The translations under genes and the position numbers were made by a program. 62,982 nt of DNA from Priestia filamentosa (GTDB taxonomy: Bacteria > Bacillota > Bacilli > Bacillales > Bacillaceae_H). The stretch is from positions 1-62,982 of the forward strand of contig NZ_FXAJ01000014.1 in the NCBI RefSeq assembly GCF_900177535.1, read 5' to 3'. Shown here piece after piece: positions 17,808 to 26,704 of the stretch (positions are counted from its first letter, which is position 1; every line of letters starts with the position of its first letter). Under the pieces are notes generated by a model. It saw nothing but the letters and a program-made list of their open reading frames with translations, was not told the origin of the DNA and ran no database searches.

Positions 17808-18363
17808 GTTGGAATGTATGAGTCGATCTCAATTGCAGTATCTCTTCCAGTTAAAGAGCGTCCGAAACGCAAACCGCGTTCTGTATAATATGGGCCCCTT
17901 TTTAAATCACAAGCGTCTCTATGAAAATGTCTATTATTTGTCTAAAAAAGGTCGACAACACATTGGTTCAGAGAAGAACAAACCTCATTTAACACAGTTA
18001 GAGCATAAAGTGAGACGAAATGATATTTACTTGTATTACGGGTGTCCGAAGGATTGGAAAGTGGAACGACCGAATGAATGGAGGATTCAGGGCGAAACCT
18101 ATAAGCTCATTAGTGATGCTCGCTTTTCCCTTCACGGTGTTATTTGCTTTGTGGAAGTGGATCTCAAACAGAAGATGCTCGAAAATAAAAAGAAAATTAA
18201 ACTGTATCGTTCCCTCTTTCACGCTTTAGGCCACCAACAAGCTTTACTCATCTTTTATACGACCACTTCAGTGAGAAAAGAAAGGATTCTAAGCTGGTGT
18301 CAGGAATATAAAGTCAATGCAGAAATTTTAACGACAGAGGATTTTGAAAATTATTTTTTATAA
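17791..18363 (+). CDS. Replication-relaxation family protein
   Basis: A 190-residue protein. I use the ATG at 17791 (AGGAGAAG upstream), which overlaps the ATPase gene by 17 bases. It starts with a winged-helix-like region, MYALDKLECMSRSQLQYLF...RNANRVLYNMG, and continues with a basic, PD-(D/E)xK-like sheet region (HKVRRNDIYLYYG; FSLHGVICFVEVDLKQK; YRSLFHALGHQQALLIFYTT). This layout is that of the 'replication-relaxation' family (PF13814) found on Firmicute plasmids. It is coupled to the FtsK-like gene, so the two probably act together. Confidence 0.75.
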   Translation: MYALDKLECMSRSQLQYLFQLKSVRNANRVLYNMGPFLNHKRLYENVYYLSKKGRQHIGSEKNKPHLTQLEHKVRRNDIYLYYGCPKDWKVERPNEWRIQGETYKLISDARFSLHGVICFVEVDLKQKMLENKKKIKLYRSLFHALGHQQALLIFYTTTSVRKERILSWCQEYKVNAEILTTEDFENYFL

Positions 18364-18521
18364 ATTTATAAACGGTATAGATTCTAATATGGACAAAGGG
18401 TAACCAGGCAGACCTTATGAGAGTCAATTTATCTTTTAGAACCATGTTCTAAAAGATAATATTTAAACAAAAAAATAATACCTCATTTAAGCGAAATCTA
18501 TAAAAATAGGTCGAATATACA

Positions 18522-18827
18522 TTGTGCACATTGGTAGAGTTTGCTATAATAACAGCAATTAGACAGTTCGGAAAACTAAAAAAAGGCTCAAGACAATCGC
18601 AGTGATGTTGGTCGCATCCTACGACGGTCCACCGTGCTACACCACGGTAAACACCTGCCTTAAACCTTTATTAACGTAGTTAAAGTTTCTATCTGCATTT
18701 TACAGCAAAACTTTAACTATTGCAAGGGTTTATTGTATTCTCTTTTCTCAAAGGGCGTGTTTACCGCATTTCAAAACGGTAAACACGCCCTTTTTCTTTT
18801 TCCGCAGGAAAAGAGGAGAGAAAAAAC
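18522..18827 (+). promoter_or_regulatory. rep promoter, antisense RNA promoter and transcription attenuator
   Basis: The rep promoter has -35 TTGTGC (18522-18527), a 17-base spacer and an extended -10 TGCTATAAT (TATAAT at 18545-18550), giving an about 270-base leader. A 16-bp perfect terminator stem (AAGGGCGTGTTTACCG, 18751-18766, with its complement at 18777-18792, then T-rich) sits just before rep. CGGTAAACAC at 18646-18655 duplicates the right arm and can pair with the left arm as an antiterminator. An 11-bp stem lies at 18678-18688/18708-18718. On the minus strand, TTGCAA (18725-18720), a 17-base spacer and TAAAAT (18702-18697) form an antisense promoter whose transcript covers the antiterminator. 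This is the layout of antisense-controlled attenuation in pIP501/pAMbeta1-type replicons. Confidence 0.75.
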
Positions 18828-19826
18828 ATGTTAATCTTTAGTGATGATTTTGCCCGTATGCAAAACTATGAATCTTATACGAAAACCCAAAATGAACAGA
18901 AACAAATGAAGTATAAATTATTAAGTATGGTAGAGTCTGTATTTGGAGATTCATATGCTCGTTTAAAACCAGAAACACGTAACGCCATTGATATGATTTG
19001 CTTTCTAGCAACAGATAAAGGCTTTGTTTATGCGAAAGATACTTATTTTGCTGAGAAACATGCTATTTCTGCTCGTACAATCCGTCGTATCATGAAAACA
19101 TTAGAGGAAGCTGGAAAGATCGTGAAGGCTCATCGTTCTTCTTCTAAACATAATGGTCGAGGCGCTGCCGTTTATTTCTTTGTGAACCACCCTTATTTCG
19201 CCCATTGGAAGACGTATTTTGGCTTTGATGTCCAAGCTGATGTCCAAGCAGAAAATACTGAAATCCCTTGTGAGAGTAAGGATGAAGGGTCGAAAAAAGT
19301 TTCTACCTATTCTTTACCTAATAATTATATTAAAAATCATTTTATGTACAAAAAGATTCCTTTTATCAAGGGAGTTCCAAAACTGATTAATCAAACCTTT
19401 AAAGATGTGTTTAAAGACTCTTTAAAAGATCTTTATGTACGTGTACGTGTAGCTTCTCAAAAAATATGTCAGTCTGTATCTATCACTCTTTCTAAAAAGG
19501 ATATTCACTCAATTGCTTATGAATCTATTCATGCTTTATTTACATACATAAAAACGCGTTCTATGAGCTTTGAAGAGCAATGTAAGTTGGTATACCGCAT
19601 TGCTTTAAACAAGTTTAACGATCTTGCCCAAACAGAAAATAAAGAAAATGAGGAAAAGTTTGTAGTTGTACCTCCACGTAAAATCGTGCGTAAAGAAATG
19701 TTGCCGGATTGGTTCCAAGAAAAACAAGAGGATAAAAATGGAACAGAAAGCGAAGAGTCTGTATCTGTAGTATCTGAAGAAGAAGAAATAGCGAAAATGA
19801 AGGCTATTTTGGCACACTATGCGTAA
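18828..19826 (+). CDS. Plasmid replication initiator protein (theta-type, helix-turn-helix)
   Basis: A 332-residue basic protein with GAGGAG before the ATG. A winged helix-turn-helix lies at about residues 55-110 (RNAIDMICFLATDKGFVYAK, then AISARTIRRIMKTLEEAGKI); the C-terminus is acidic (EESVSVVSEEEEIAKM). This fold and size fit plasmid Rep proteins of the kind found on P. megaterium plasmids; I cannot name the exact subfamily by eye. A 12-bp direct repeat (GATGTCCAAGC with one variable base, twice, 19227-19250) inside the gene may be part of an origin. Expression is controlled by the attenuator directly upstream. Confidence 0.75.
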   Translation: MLIFSDDFARMQNYESYTKTQNEQKQMKYKLLSMVESVFGDSYARLKPETRNAIDMICFLATDKGFVYAKDTYFAEKHAISARTIRRIMKTLEEAGKIVKAHRSSSKHNGRGAAVYFFVNHPYFAHWKTYFGFDVQADVQAENTEIPCESKDEGSKKVSTYSLPNNYIKNHFMYKKIPFIKGVPKLINQTFKDVFKDSLKDLYVRVRVASQKICQSVSITLSKKDIHSIAYESIHALFTYIKTRSMSFEEQCKLVYRIALNKFNDLAQTENKENEEKFVVVPPRKIVRKEMLPDWFQEKQEDKNGTESEESVSVVSEEEEIAKMKAILAHYA

Positions 19827-20391
19827 CTATTGCCGAGTAAGGGTTATTAAATTACTAGGATTATTAGTGGTAAAAATGAAGAAATGGCGAAAATGAAGGC
19901 TATTTCGGTGATTGGAATTTTTGAAGTTATGTATTCACTTGGTAGGAAACTTTTAAAGAGTAAGGAGTCATAAAATTGACTCCTTAGAATTCATGTAAAA
20001 TATTCATGTAATATTTTTTATATAAAAAAGCTCTGGAATGTTTGAACTTGTCTATTTTTCTTGAATTGTTGCTATAGATTTTAATAAATAAGGTTGTTTC
20101 GTTCTCTTTGCTATAATTTTTTCGTGTTTATTCTTTCTTTTAATCATCTGTTGTAGGAATAGTAAAAAGCTATTCTATAAAAGGGTTTCCTAATTTATCT
20201 GAAGTTATAGCAGAATCACTTGGGATGTAATTAAATAGAAATCTATGGTTATAAGAGTTTTTATTATGTTACTCCTCAAATCCAAACCAATAAATCATGT
20301 ATAACAATCTAGTAGATTCTCAAAAGAAAACTCACTTTATTTTAAAAAGAGAAAAGTAAAAGAAAATGAGGAATCCCCCCTATTTATGTAT
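19827..20391. other. AT-rich region after rep with a repeated rep tail
   Basis: No gene is evident. The last codons of rep (GCGAAAATGAAGGCTATTT) recur at about 19884-19902, a partial duplication of its 3' end. A hairpin, AAGGAGTCA pairing with TGACTCCTT (19962-19985), may terminate rep. Confidence 0.5.
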
Positions 20392-21003
20392 TTACCAGAA
20401 TTTCCACCACTTCTTTTCTTTAGCAGTTGCAATCATCTTTCTAGTTTCTTGAACCTCACGCATTAATGATACAAGTTTCTCATCTCTTTTTGACGAATTC
20501 GCTTCTACGTTTGTTTGAAGCTGCTCATTTTGTTTTTGTAAGAGTTCATTTTGTGATTTTATTTCCTTAAGTTCCTCTTCCATTAAGTCTAACCGATCCA
20601 TAACATCGTTAAACTGTTCTAGTTTCTTCATAATCAAAGTCATCGCCTTGTTCTCTTGTTCCCTTCCCTGTTCTTGTGCGACAACTATCTCATTTGATCG
20701 ATCGGTTTTATATTTATTACCGTTAAGACCGGTACCGGTTTTCTCATCTTCTGGAAGCTTTGATAAAACTACTTGAGCCGATGTTTCCATTGTCATTTTT
20801 TTCTCGCGAACTAAGTCTTTCATTCTTTGTAATAAGATTATATCTTTGTTTGTAAAGGCTCTCGAGTTGTTCTCATATCTTATAAAATGATATCCTTTTT
20901 CTTCTAAAGCCAAGCAATATTTCGTTAAAGAACTACGAGGAATACCAAGGTTCTTAGAAACTTCCCCACCCAAAAATACAAATTCATTCTCCTGTTCTGC
21001 CAT
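20392..21003 (-). CDS. MerR-like DNA-binding coiled-coil protein (DUF3967 type)
   Basis: A 203-residue protein with ATG at 21003 (GGAAGGTG five bases upstream). Residues 8-75 form a MerR/RacA-like winged helix (FLGGEVSKNLGIPRSSLTKY, then GYHFIRYENNSRAFTNKDI). A coiled coil spans about 115-170 (MKKLEQFNDVMDRLDLMEEE, QNELLQKQNEQLQ). The C-terminus KRDEKLVSLMREVQETRKMI...KKWWKFW is the DUF3967 signature known from Bacillus plasmids. The order HTH, coiled coil, membrane-like aromatic tail recalls RacA, so a role in plasmid positioning or copy regulation is plausible but unproven. The 5' region is surrounded by decayed copies of itself and by GTTCTC/GAGAAC inverted repeats. Confidence 0.8.
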   Translation of the reverse strand: MAEQENEFVFLGGEVSKNLGIPRSSLTKYCLALEEKGYHFIRYENNSRAFTNKDIILLQRMKDLVREKKMTMETSAQVVLSKLPEDEKTGTGLNGNKYKTDRSNEIVVAQEQGREQENKAMTLIMKKLEQFNDVMDRLDLMEEELKEIKSQNELLQKQNEQLQTNVEANSSKRDEKLVSLMREVQETRKMIATAKEKKWWKFW

Positions 21004-21018
21004 TTTTTCACCTTCCAT

Positions 21019-21900
21019 AGTAAAGTAATTAATTCACACTCTTGTTCGCTAAGTTGTTCTCGCTCTAGAAACAATGCAATAAAATAATAGAGTTCGTCCT
21101 TGTTCTCGTTAAGAACAAGGCTTGTTCTCTGTTTTCTAGAATCATTGGTAATACTTAATTTGTAGATGTTTTCATTAATTCTTTTTTGTAGAGAATAAAA
21201 TCTACCTTGTTTGCAATAAGATTATATTTTTGTTTGCAAAGCTTTTAAAGTTGTTCTCGTTCCTTATTAGATGATAATGATTTACCTTTAGGGTTGGGTC
21301 GTATCTCATAGGATAAATTTCAGTTAATTTAAATTTATCATTCTTTTCCTATTAAGAATGAAATTTGTTTATCCTATTCTGAAACCTATTCCGATGTTAT
21401 TCTCAATCTCACTAATACTACCACATTTCTTATTTTAACAAATAGTTCTACTTCAAACTATATTCTCCTTCTTATTCACTTACTCTAATTTTTAAATAAA
21501 TAATATTACGATTTATTCACTCACACTCTTGTTCGCGAGGTTGTTCTCTTACCGGAAACGCTGTAATGGAATAAGCGCATCTATTGTTGTTCTTGATGAG
21601 AACAAGGGTTGTTCTCCAATGCTCTTAAACACTTGATAATAAAGAGTTTAAAGGTATTTTCGTTAATATTTTTTCATGGAAAACAAAATTTTTTATTGGT
21701 AATAATATAATATTCCTGGTCTAAAAAGGATCTGAAGTTGTTCTCGAATCTTATAAAATGTTAACGATTTTCCTTTGGGGTTAAGCCGTGTGTTTTGAGG
21801 ATATTAGAATAATTAAGGTTTTTGCTTCTTTTCTATTAATAATAAAGCGTCATTACTTTATTCTAGAACATGTTCGTATCCTATTCTAGATATCATAACA
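21019..21900 (-). repeat. Two decayed copies of the DUF3967 gene 5' region with inverted repeats
   Basis: Two segments repeat each other (about 21030-21380 and 21515-21900); each starts with a CACTCTTGTTCGC..A.GTTGTTCTC motif. On the minus strand both encode ruined versions of the HTH recognition region of the adjacent gene: HYHLIRNENNFKSFANKNI near 21205-21265, and HFIRFENNFRSFLDQEYYI near 21695-21760. Each copy also has an inverted repeat: CCTTGTTCT/AGAACAAGG at 21098-21106/21112-21120, and TTGTTCT/AGAACAA at 21587-21593/21599-21605. No intact gene is present. Confidence 0.7.
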
Positions 21901-22280
21901 ACATTAAATTTTTTTATTTTATCCTAAAAATTCAATTAGTAGGCTTTTTCCTCAAGGTAATCTAAAAATGCAGATTTTAAAATGACTGATTACTTTGTTT
22001 CTTTTATTTATGTTTTAAATAATGGTAATTTATATAATAATTATATAAAACATACTTATTTTCACTTATTTGTGAAAATAACTTCATTTTTTAATCTTTT
22101 TTATACGTAAATTATTTATATTATATACATAATTTATCGATAGGTTCAATTGTAGTTAGAAAAAGATAGGTTAAGAGCCTTTTTATATAATTTTGGTTTA
22201 GTAAATATATAAAAATTTAACTAAAGATATAATATATTAAAATCTAGCTAAAATATTTGAAAAGAGAGTGGGGGTAATAA
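21901..22280. other. Very AT-rich spacer
   Basis: Nearly pure A/T sequence with no gene. A shadow of TATAAT-like boxes is present but none can be assigned. An AGTGGGGGT ribosome site at the right end serves the ParM-like pseudogene. Confidence 0.4.
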
Positions 22281-23800
22281 TGAAATTGACCCTTGCAAAT
22301 GATGTTAGAAACGATAAGATGAAGGATCTTGAACCAGGTATGAAAGAGGGAGTGAAAGTTCCAAGTGCTTACAAACGAATTAACCGAAAACCTTCGGTTC
22401 ACGAAAATGATATAAAAAAAACGTAACGAATCTTATTGACTAATTAGTTGTACATATTTCAAGCTCATCTATTCATCGTAATGGCTATATATGATTGAAT
22501 AACTAGCAAATCAAACCACGGAAGGCATAAGCAACATGAATATTGCGGTTCATGAGAAACATAGCAGCGATTTACCTTTAATTAATACATTAAAGGCTAT
22601 GTAGCAGGAAGAACTGTGCAGAAACAATATGAAGAAGATAGGGAACCTCCACAAACACTAAAAGTAGAAGTATGCATGAGTAGGGCGATTCCGGCTAGCC
22701 AACATAATTGGAAATAACAAAACGATTAGAAGACCGTTTTATGAGTACTTTTCATGTATTGATGATGTATGTTGGTCAAGAACAGATAACCGTAGAATTA
22801 AACTATCTCACAAGTAAAGATTACAAAAGAAAGTATTCCGGCGTTATATGCGATTTTTGAAAGACCAAATGATATGTTTAAAGAGTTTTGCAAAGAGTAT
22901 GGAATGAAGAAAATGGGTGTTTTGCATTTCACGACCTCCAAGATTATGCATATCGATATGGGAAGTGGTACAACCGAGTACTACATTTACCCTGTTGGTG
23001 TAAATACTCAACCAGAGCAGTATACAAGAAAATGACGTGGAGGAGGCTATGCCGTTGAAGGAGCCATCTAACTAATGAAGAAAGAACGTAAAGGTCTAAA
23101 CATAAACCGGCAACAGTTTGCCAAGTATATTGAACGACCAGATGAGTATTCAAAAGATCATGATTTAGGCGTTCGTTACCTACGTAAAGCACATAATAAT
23201 CAAGTTGATTTTATCTTGGAAGATGTAGAATGTAAGTATACAATGGCTTTATACAGGGAACCAGAATATCCAGCTTGCTACAGTGGAGGATCCATTGAAT
23301 TTAAAGAGGATATGCATAAATAGCTGAAAGAATTTGCGGATTCTGTAGATGCGACAGCTCTTCGGCTTCCAGAGCAATATGCAGTCGATATGAACGTGAA
23401 AAGATTAGATATGTTAAATCGCAACATGCTATTTACAGAGGAATATGAAGGAACTGATGAGTTTTATGAATGGTTTGAAAATCAAGATAACATTGCGCTT
23501 TCTTTACATAAGATTGTGTCCCATATGATTGAACTATATGGGACGTAGAGCGTTTTAAATCATCATGTCTATAAAGAAATGAATCGAGATATGTTCATTT
23601 TAAAGGTCCTTAGAGGAAAAGATACTCTAATGGTCAAAGAGAGTATTCTTTCATGAGGATCTCCAGAAAAAGATTCGTGCGCCTCTGAGAAACCACCTTC
23701 CTGTGTACAAGATGAACATCATATGAGTGAAGAACCGAATAAACCAGAATCCAAAAGTAAAATCAATTATCAAGAGGTTAATCCGAAATCGATTTTTTGA
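22281..23800 (+). pseudogene. Ruined ParM/StbA-like actin segregation gene
   Basis: The N-terminus (MKLTLANDVRNDKMKDLEPG, ATG at 22281 with a ribosome site) is open for 48 codons. Fragments then continue in shifting frames: SSSIHRNGYI, VEVCMSRAIPAS, and from about 22840 PALYAIFERPNDMFKEFC. The key actin-fold phosphate loop is MHIDMGSGTTEYYIYPVG near 22945, followed by RGGGYAVEGAI and INRQQFAKYIERPDEYS. GGSIEFKED near 23290 is a second nucleotide-binding loop. This order (IDxGSGTTE, RGxGYAxEEAI, INRQQFAKYI, GGGSIxFK) is that of Firmicute ParM/StbA-like plasmid actins. At least two frameshifts and in-frame stops at 23321, 23546 and near 23655 make it non-functional as read. Confidence 0.75.
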
Positions 23801-23949
23801 TGTTTTTTAGGGAATAGAGTATAACTCTCACATGGTGTAAGGGTTATTTTTATAAGGGGATAAGATGAAAAAGTTGGATGTAAAATGATGAATAGTTTCC
23901 TTTTAAAGTCTAGAAAAAAGCCATTCAAGGATAAACCTATAAATTAAAG

Positions 23950-24463
23950 TTTTGTATTAGGTATGTGATAAGAGTGGAACAATTATCTTTAAATTAGAAG
24001 GTCTTAGCATTTGATTTTTATCAAAAGCCAGGGAAAGAAGAAAATGTAGATGTAAAGGGAAGTGAAGAAAAAACTGAGGAAGAAGAGCCAGAAGATGAAC
24101 TCGTTCAGACTATCTCTTTGAATTAAACTAAAACGCCTACAAGTCCTGAAAAGTCATCTAGGGATATGCAACCCTACAGATTATTAGTGGTAGACATTCA
24201 GCAAAAAGAAAATGAAATCCTATGAAAAAGGGATTGGAGTTGAGGTGGAAAATCAGAGAGCTTTAAGAAAAGAAATTGGTGAACTAAAAGCTGATATGGA
24301 GTATCAAATTGAGACAGAAAAAGCTGAAACGGAAGCTCAAATTTCACTAAAAGAAGATGAGATTCGGATGAAAGAAGAGAGCATTAGTCTCTATAAAGAT
24401 GAGAAGAAAATGTTAAAAGAAAAGCTCAAAAAGTTGAAAGAAAAAGAGCAAGATTTTCACTAA
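23950..24463 (+). pseudogene. Decayed coiled-coil gene after the ParM-like pseudogene
   Basis: One frame gives FDFYQKPGKEENVDVKGSEE, an acidic stretch TEEEEPEDELVQTISLN, a stop, then PYRLLVVDIQQKENEIL. After a frameshift the 83-residue frame from 24212 gives a long Glu/Lys coiled coil (LRKEIGELKADMEYQIETEK, KEDEIRMKEESISLYKDEKK). The continuity across frames suggests a single broken gene. By position it may have been the partner of the actin (a ParR-like or adaptor protein), but no known family is visible. Confidence 0.45.
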
Positions 24464-24487
24464 ATTTGAAAAAGGTGAGGTCGACCG

Positions 24488-24555
24488 TATATCAACACTA
24501 CGGATTTTTTATATCAACACTATATCAACAGTATATCGGCAGTAGGTCAACACTT
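24488..24555 (+). repeat. 11-bp direct repeat array, candidate parC-like centromere
   Basis: TATATCAACACTA-type motifs start at 24488, 24510, 24521, 24532 and 24543. The last four are exactly 11 bases apart, and the first is 22 bases before the second with a degenerate unit between. Copies drift (TATATCAACAGTA, TATATCGGCAGTA, TAGGTCAACACTT). Eleven-bp direct repeats are the known layout of parC in the R1 ParMRC system. The array lies just after the decayed actin and coiled-coil genes. Confidence 0.6.
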
Positions 24556-24571
24556 CGGCCGTTTCTTTGTA

Positions 24572-24630
24572 CCCACGGTTTTGTTAGGCTTTGCCTAACC
24601 CCACACGGTCCGTGGGGGCAAAAACCCCTT
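24572..24630. other. Nested inverted repeats, candidate oriT or terminator
   Basis: CCCACGG (24572-24578) pairs with CCGTGGG (24610-24616) and encloses GTTAGGC-TTT-GCCTAAC (24583-24599). A further GGGG/CCCC pair follows. It is GC-rich in an AT-rich region and sits just before a broken ribbon-helix-helix mobilisation gene, the usual position of an oriT in mobilisable Firmicute plasmids. Confidence 0.45.
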
Positions 24631-24686
24631 ATGCTCTTCTTCTTCTTCAGATTTTCAAAATGTAGTGAACTTCATTTAGAGAAAGG

Positions 24687-24877
24687 ATGAATGAAAAGAA
24701 GATTAAAGTAAGAAAAGTAAATCCAATTGCCGTGAAAAAAATGGGTGAAATAGCGAAAAAAAAGGGATTTTACGACAAGAGTGTTTAAAAGGTCAGCTTG
24801 AAACGCTGGTCTTTTTTTGAGAACAGACTGAACGAGACCTTCACTTGGAAAACCTTATTAATAAAATATTAACATGA
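24687..24877 (+). pseudogene. Frameshifted ribbon-helix-helix mobilisation accessory protein
   Basis: The first frame gives MNEKKIKVRKVNPIAVKKMG then EIAKKKG. After an eight-A run the frame shifts and continues GILRQECLKGQLETLVFF, a stop, then EQTERDLHLENLINKIL. Together this is the small RHH protein (KIRVRKVDPxAVKKIDE... RQEFLK... ELHLENLINK) found next to oriT and relaxase genes on Bacillus plasmids. The frameshift in the A-run and the in-frame stop make it a pseudogene. Confidence 0.65.
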
Positions 24878-24884
24878 GGTGAAA

Positions 24885-25030
24885 GTGTTTGAATTTTATG
24901 GAGAGGCATATAAAAAAATTTAGGAATTGAGAACGATATTCTTCTGATTGCTTATTCTTTCAACGAACCTTTCGTTGAAGAAAAAATCGTTTCGTTTATA
25001 CTAGAATCTAAATGGAATACTGATTATTGA
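24885..25030 (+). pseudogene. Short gene remnant after the RHH pseudogene
   Basis: A GTG after GAGGTGAAA starts VFEFYGEAYKKI, then a stop and frame change, then GIENDILLIAYSFNEPFVEE and KIVSFILESKWNTDY. It is coupled to the RHH pseudogene. The family is not recognised. Confidence 0.35.
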
Positions 25031-25062
25031 TCATAGAATAATTTAAAAAGTGAGGATATACA

Positions 25063-25812
25063 ATGATTGCAAAAACTGAAGAGGATTATAATGGATTAAA
25101 AGAGATTGGTAAGATTTGCGGATCGATTCGAGATGAATTAGTCCGTTGTGCTAAACCTGGAATGACTACAAAAGAACTCGATGAAATTGCGGGAGAGATG
25201 TTTAAAAAAGCAGGAGCTCAATCTGCACCAAAAGGAGAATATGATTTTCCTGGATATACATGTATCAGCATAAATGAAGAAGTAGCACACGGGATCCCTG
25301 GGGACCAGACTATTCAAGAAGGGGACCTTGTTAATATTGATGTTTCAGGTTCGAAAAATGGTTATTTCGCAGATACCGGTATTTCTATTGTAGTGGGGAA
25401 GGGAGAGATCATTCTACAGAAGATATGTGACGTTGCTAAAGAGGCATTCGATGCTGGACTTAAGAAGGCAAAACCAGGTTCGAGAAAAAGCGCGCTCGGC
25501 AAAGCTGCACATAATGTAGCGAAAAGGCATGGCTTAACCGTCATAAAAAATTTGACTGGCCACGGCATTGGGCGTTCCATTCATGAGGAACCAGAACATA
25601 TTTTCAATTATTACTCTCACGAGGATGACGAAATTCTAAAAGATGGTATGGTCATTGCCTTTGAACCTTTTATCTCTACATTTGAAGAGGAAGTTTTCCA
25701 ATCTGAAGATGGATGGACCCTCCTAACCGATGAAAGCTTTGTGGCTCAATACGAACATACGATTATTCTTACGAAGGAAGGACCGATTATTACTACATTG
25801 CCAGAGCATTAA
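25063..25812 (+). CDS. map: Methionine aminopeptidase type I (YflG/MapB-like)
   Basis: A 249-residue type I methionine aminopeptidase, the length of B. subtilis YflG. It removes the N-terminal Met from new proteins with a dinuclear metal centre. Metal and catalytic residues are all visible: His in EEVAHGIPGD (about residue 77), Asp in VNIDVSG (about 94) and ADTGISI (about 105), His in LTGHGIGRSIHEEP (about 168), Glu in AFEPFIS (about 203) and Glu in AQYEHTII (about 233). The ribosome site before the ATG is only moderate (AGTGAGG). This is probably a plasmid-borne second copy of a chromosomal function. A strong terminator follows. Confidence 0.93.
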   Translation: MIAKTEEDYNGLKEIGKICGSIRDELVRCAKPGMTTKELDEIAGEMFKKAGAQSAPKGEYDFPGYTCISINEEVAHGIPGDQTIQEGDLVNIDVSGSKNGYFADTGISIVVGKGEIILQKICDVAKEAFDAGLKKAKPGSRKSALGKAAHNVAKRHGLTVIKNLTGHGIGRSIHEEPEHIFNYYSHEDDEILKDGMVIAFEPFISTFEEEVFQSEDGWTLLTDESFVAQYEHTIILTKEGPIITTLPEH

Positions 25813-25886
25813 TACCACAATAGGGCGTGATTGTGGAGCAACATAGGAAGAATAATAATCAGATTTTTTATAAACCAATAGTAAAA

Positions 25887-25930
25887 GGGTGACGCATATT
25901 GTACATCTACGATATGTGTCACCCTTTATT
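25887..25930 (+). terminator. Terminator after methionine aminopeptidase gene
   Basis: AGGGTGACGCATAT pairs with ATATGTGTCACCCT around a 12-base loop and is followed by TTTATTTTTT. Confidence 0.85.
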
Positions 25931-26060
25931 TTTTATGACTGTTTACGATTTAAATCTTGCTACCTTTAGGATATTATTTATTTCGTGAAAAAGAGAGGAT
26001 TAAATGAGTTCCTATACGCTTTATTTTAATTAGAGCCCTATTTAGTTAAGAGCTTTTTCA

Positions 26061-26255
26061 TCATTTGAACTTCTCGGGTTGATCTACATAAAATTCTAAG
26101 TATCCACATGTAGAACAAACATAAGAAGACACTTTGCTGTAAATGGGACTATCTTTAAATAAACCTCTTGGTTTTTTGTTTATCTCAAATTTACCTTGAA
26201 TTCCAGAAATATAAGCTTTCGTAAGTTCGGTGTTGCATTTAATGCAAGTTTTCAT
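26061..26255 (-). CDS. Small zinc-ribbon protein
   Basis: A 64-residue protein with two CxxC knuckles, CIKC near residues 4-7 and CSTC near 47-50, typical of a rubredoxin-like zinc ribbon. It has a basic middle, NKKPRGLFKDSPIYSKVSSY. The N-terminal 'MKTCIKCNTELTKAYI' is a common start among small Bacillus nucleic-acid-binding zinc-ribbon proteins. The ribosome site is weak. The function is unknown. Confidence 0.6.
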   Translation of the reverse strand: MKTCIKCNTELTKAYISGIQGKFEINKKPRGLFKDSPIYSKVSSYVCSTCGYLEFYVDQPEKFK

Positions 26256-26453
26256 TGTATATTATCTCTTATTATGATCATTTGTTCGAAGTTTTGTGCT
26301 ACTTTGCATTCTTTTAATATGAAATAAATGCATAACGTTATGTATTACAAGTGGGTGAAACCTATAACTCATTGAGAACGTATTAGTATTAAGGCTATTG
26401 TTATTCGACTAAATCGGCAAATTAGTAAAATTAAGGGTGAGAGAGGTGATAAA

Positions 26454-26543
26454 ATGAATTGGTCATCGTGGGTTGCCATAATTATTTCATTAGCTGTTGT
26501 ATTTGGATTTTTTGATAATAAAAAAAGGAAAGAAAAAAGATAA
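26454..26543 (+). CDS. 29-residue membrane peptide
   Basis: A GAGAGGTGAT ribosome site lies before the ATG. The peptide MNWSSWVAIIISLAVVFGFF is one helix with a strongly basic tail DNKKRKEKR. Small peptides of this make-up (Trp-flanked helix, Lys/Arg tail) are common in Bacillus. The function is unknown. Confidence 0.5.
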   Translation: MNWSSWVAIIISLAVVFGFFDNKKRKEKR

Positions 26544-26704
26544 ATTACCTAACAAAGCTTTCATTTAGGATAGAGATATAAGCAATACACACCTTGTATT
26601 AAAAGAGGCCTGAATTTTGCTGATATTCACGAAACAAAAGATGCCGCAAAACCCGGGCCTGTCATCACATCTATATCTACTTACTTATACTTATCATTCA
26701 TTTT

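Noticed and set aside
24466-24690. 74-codon frame over the 11-bp repeats
   Set aside because: The sequence is repeats and inverted repeats rather than protein-like.
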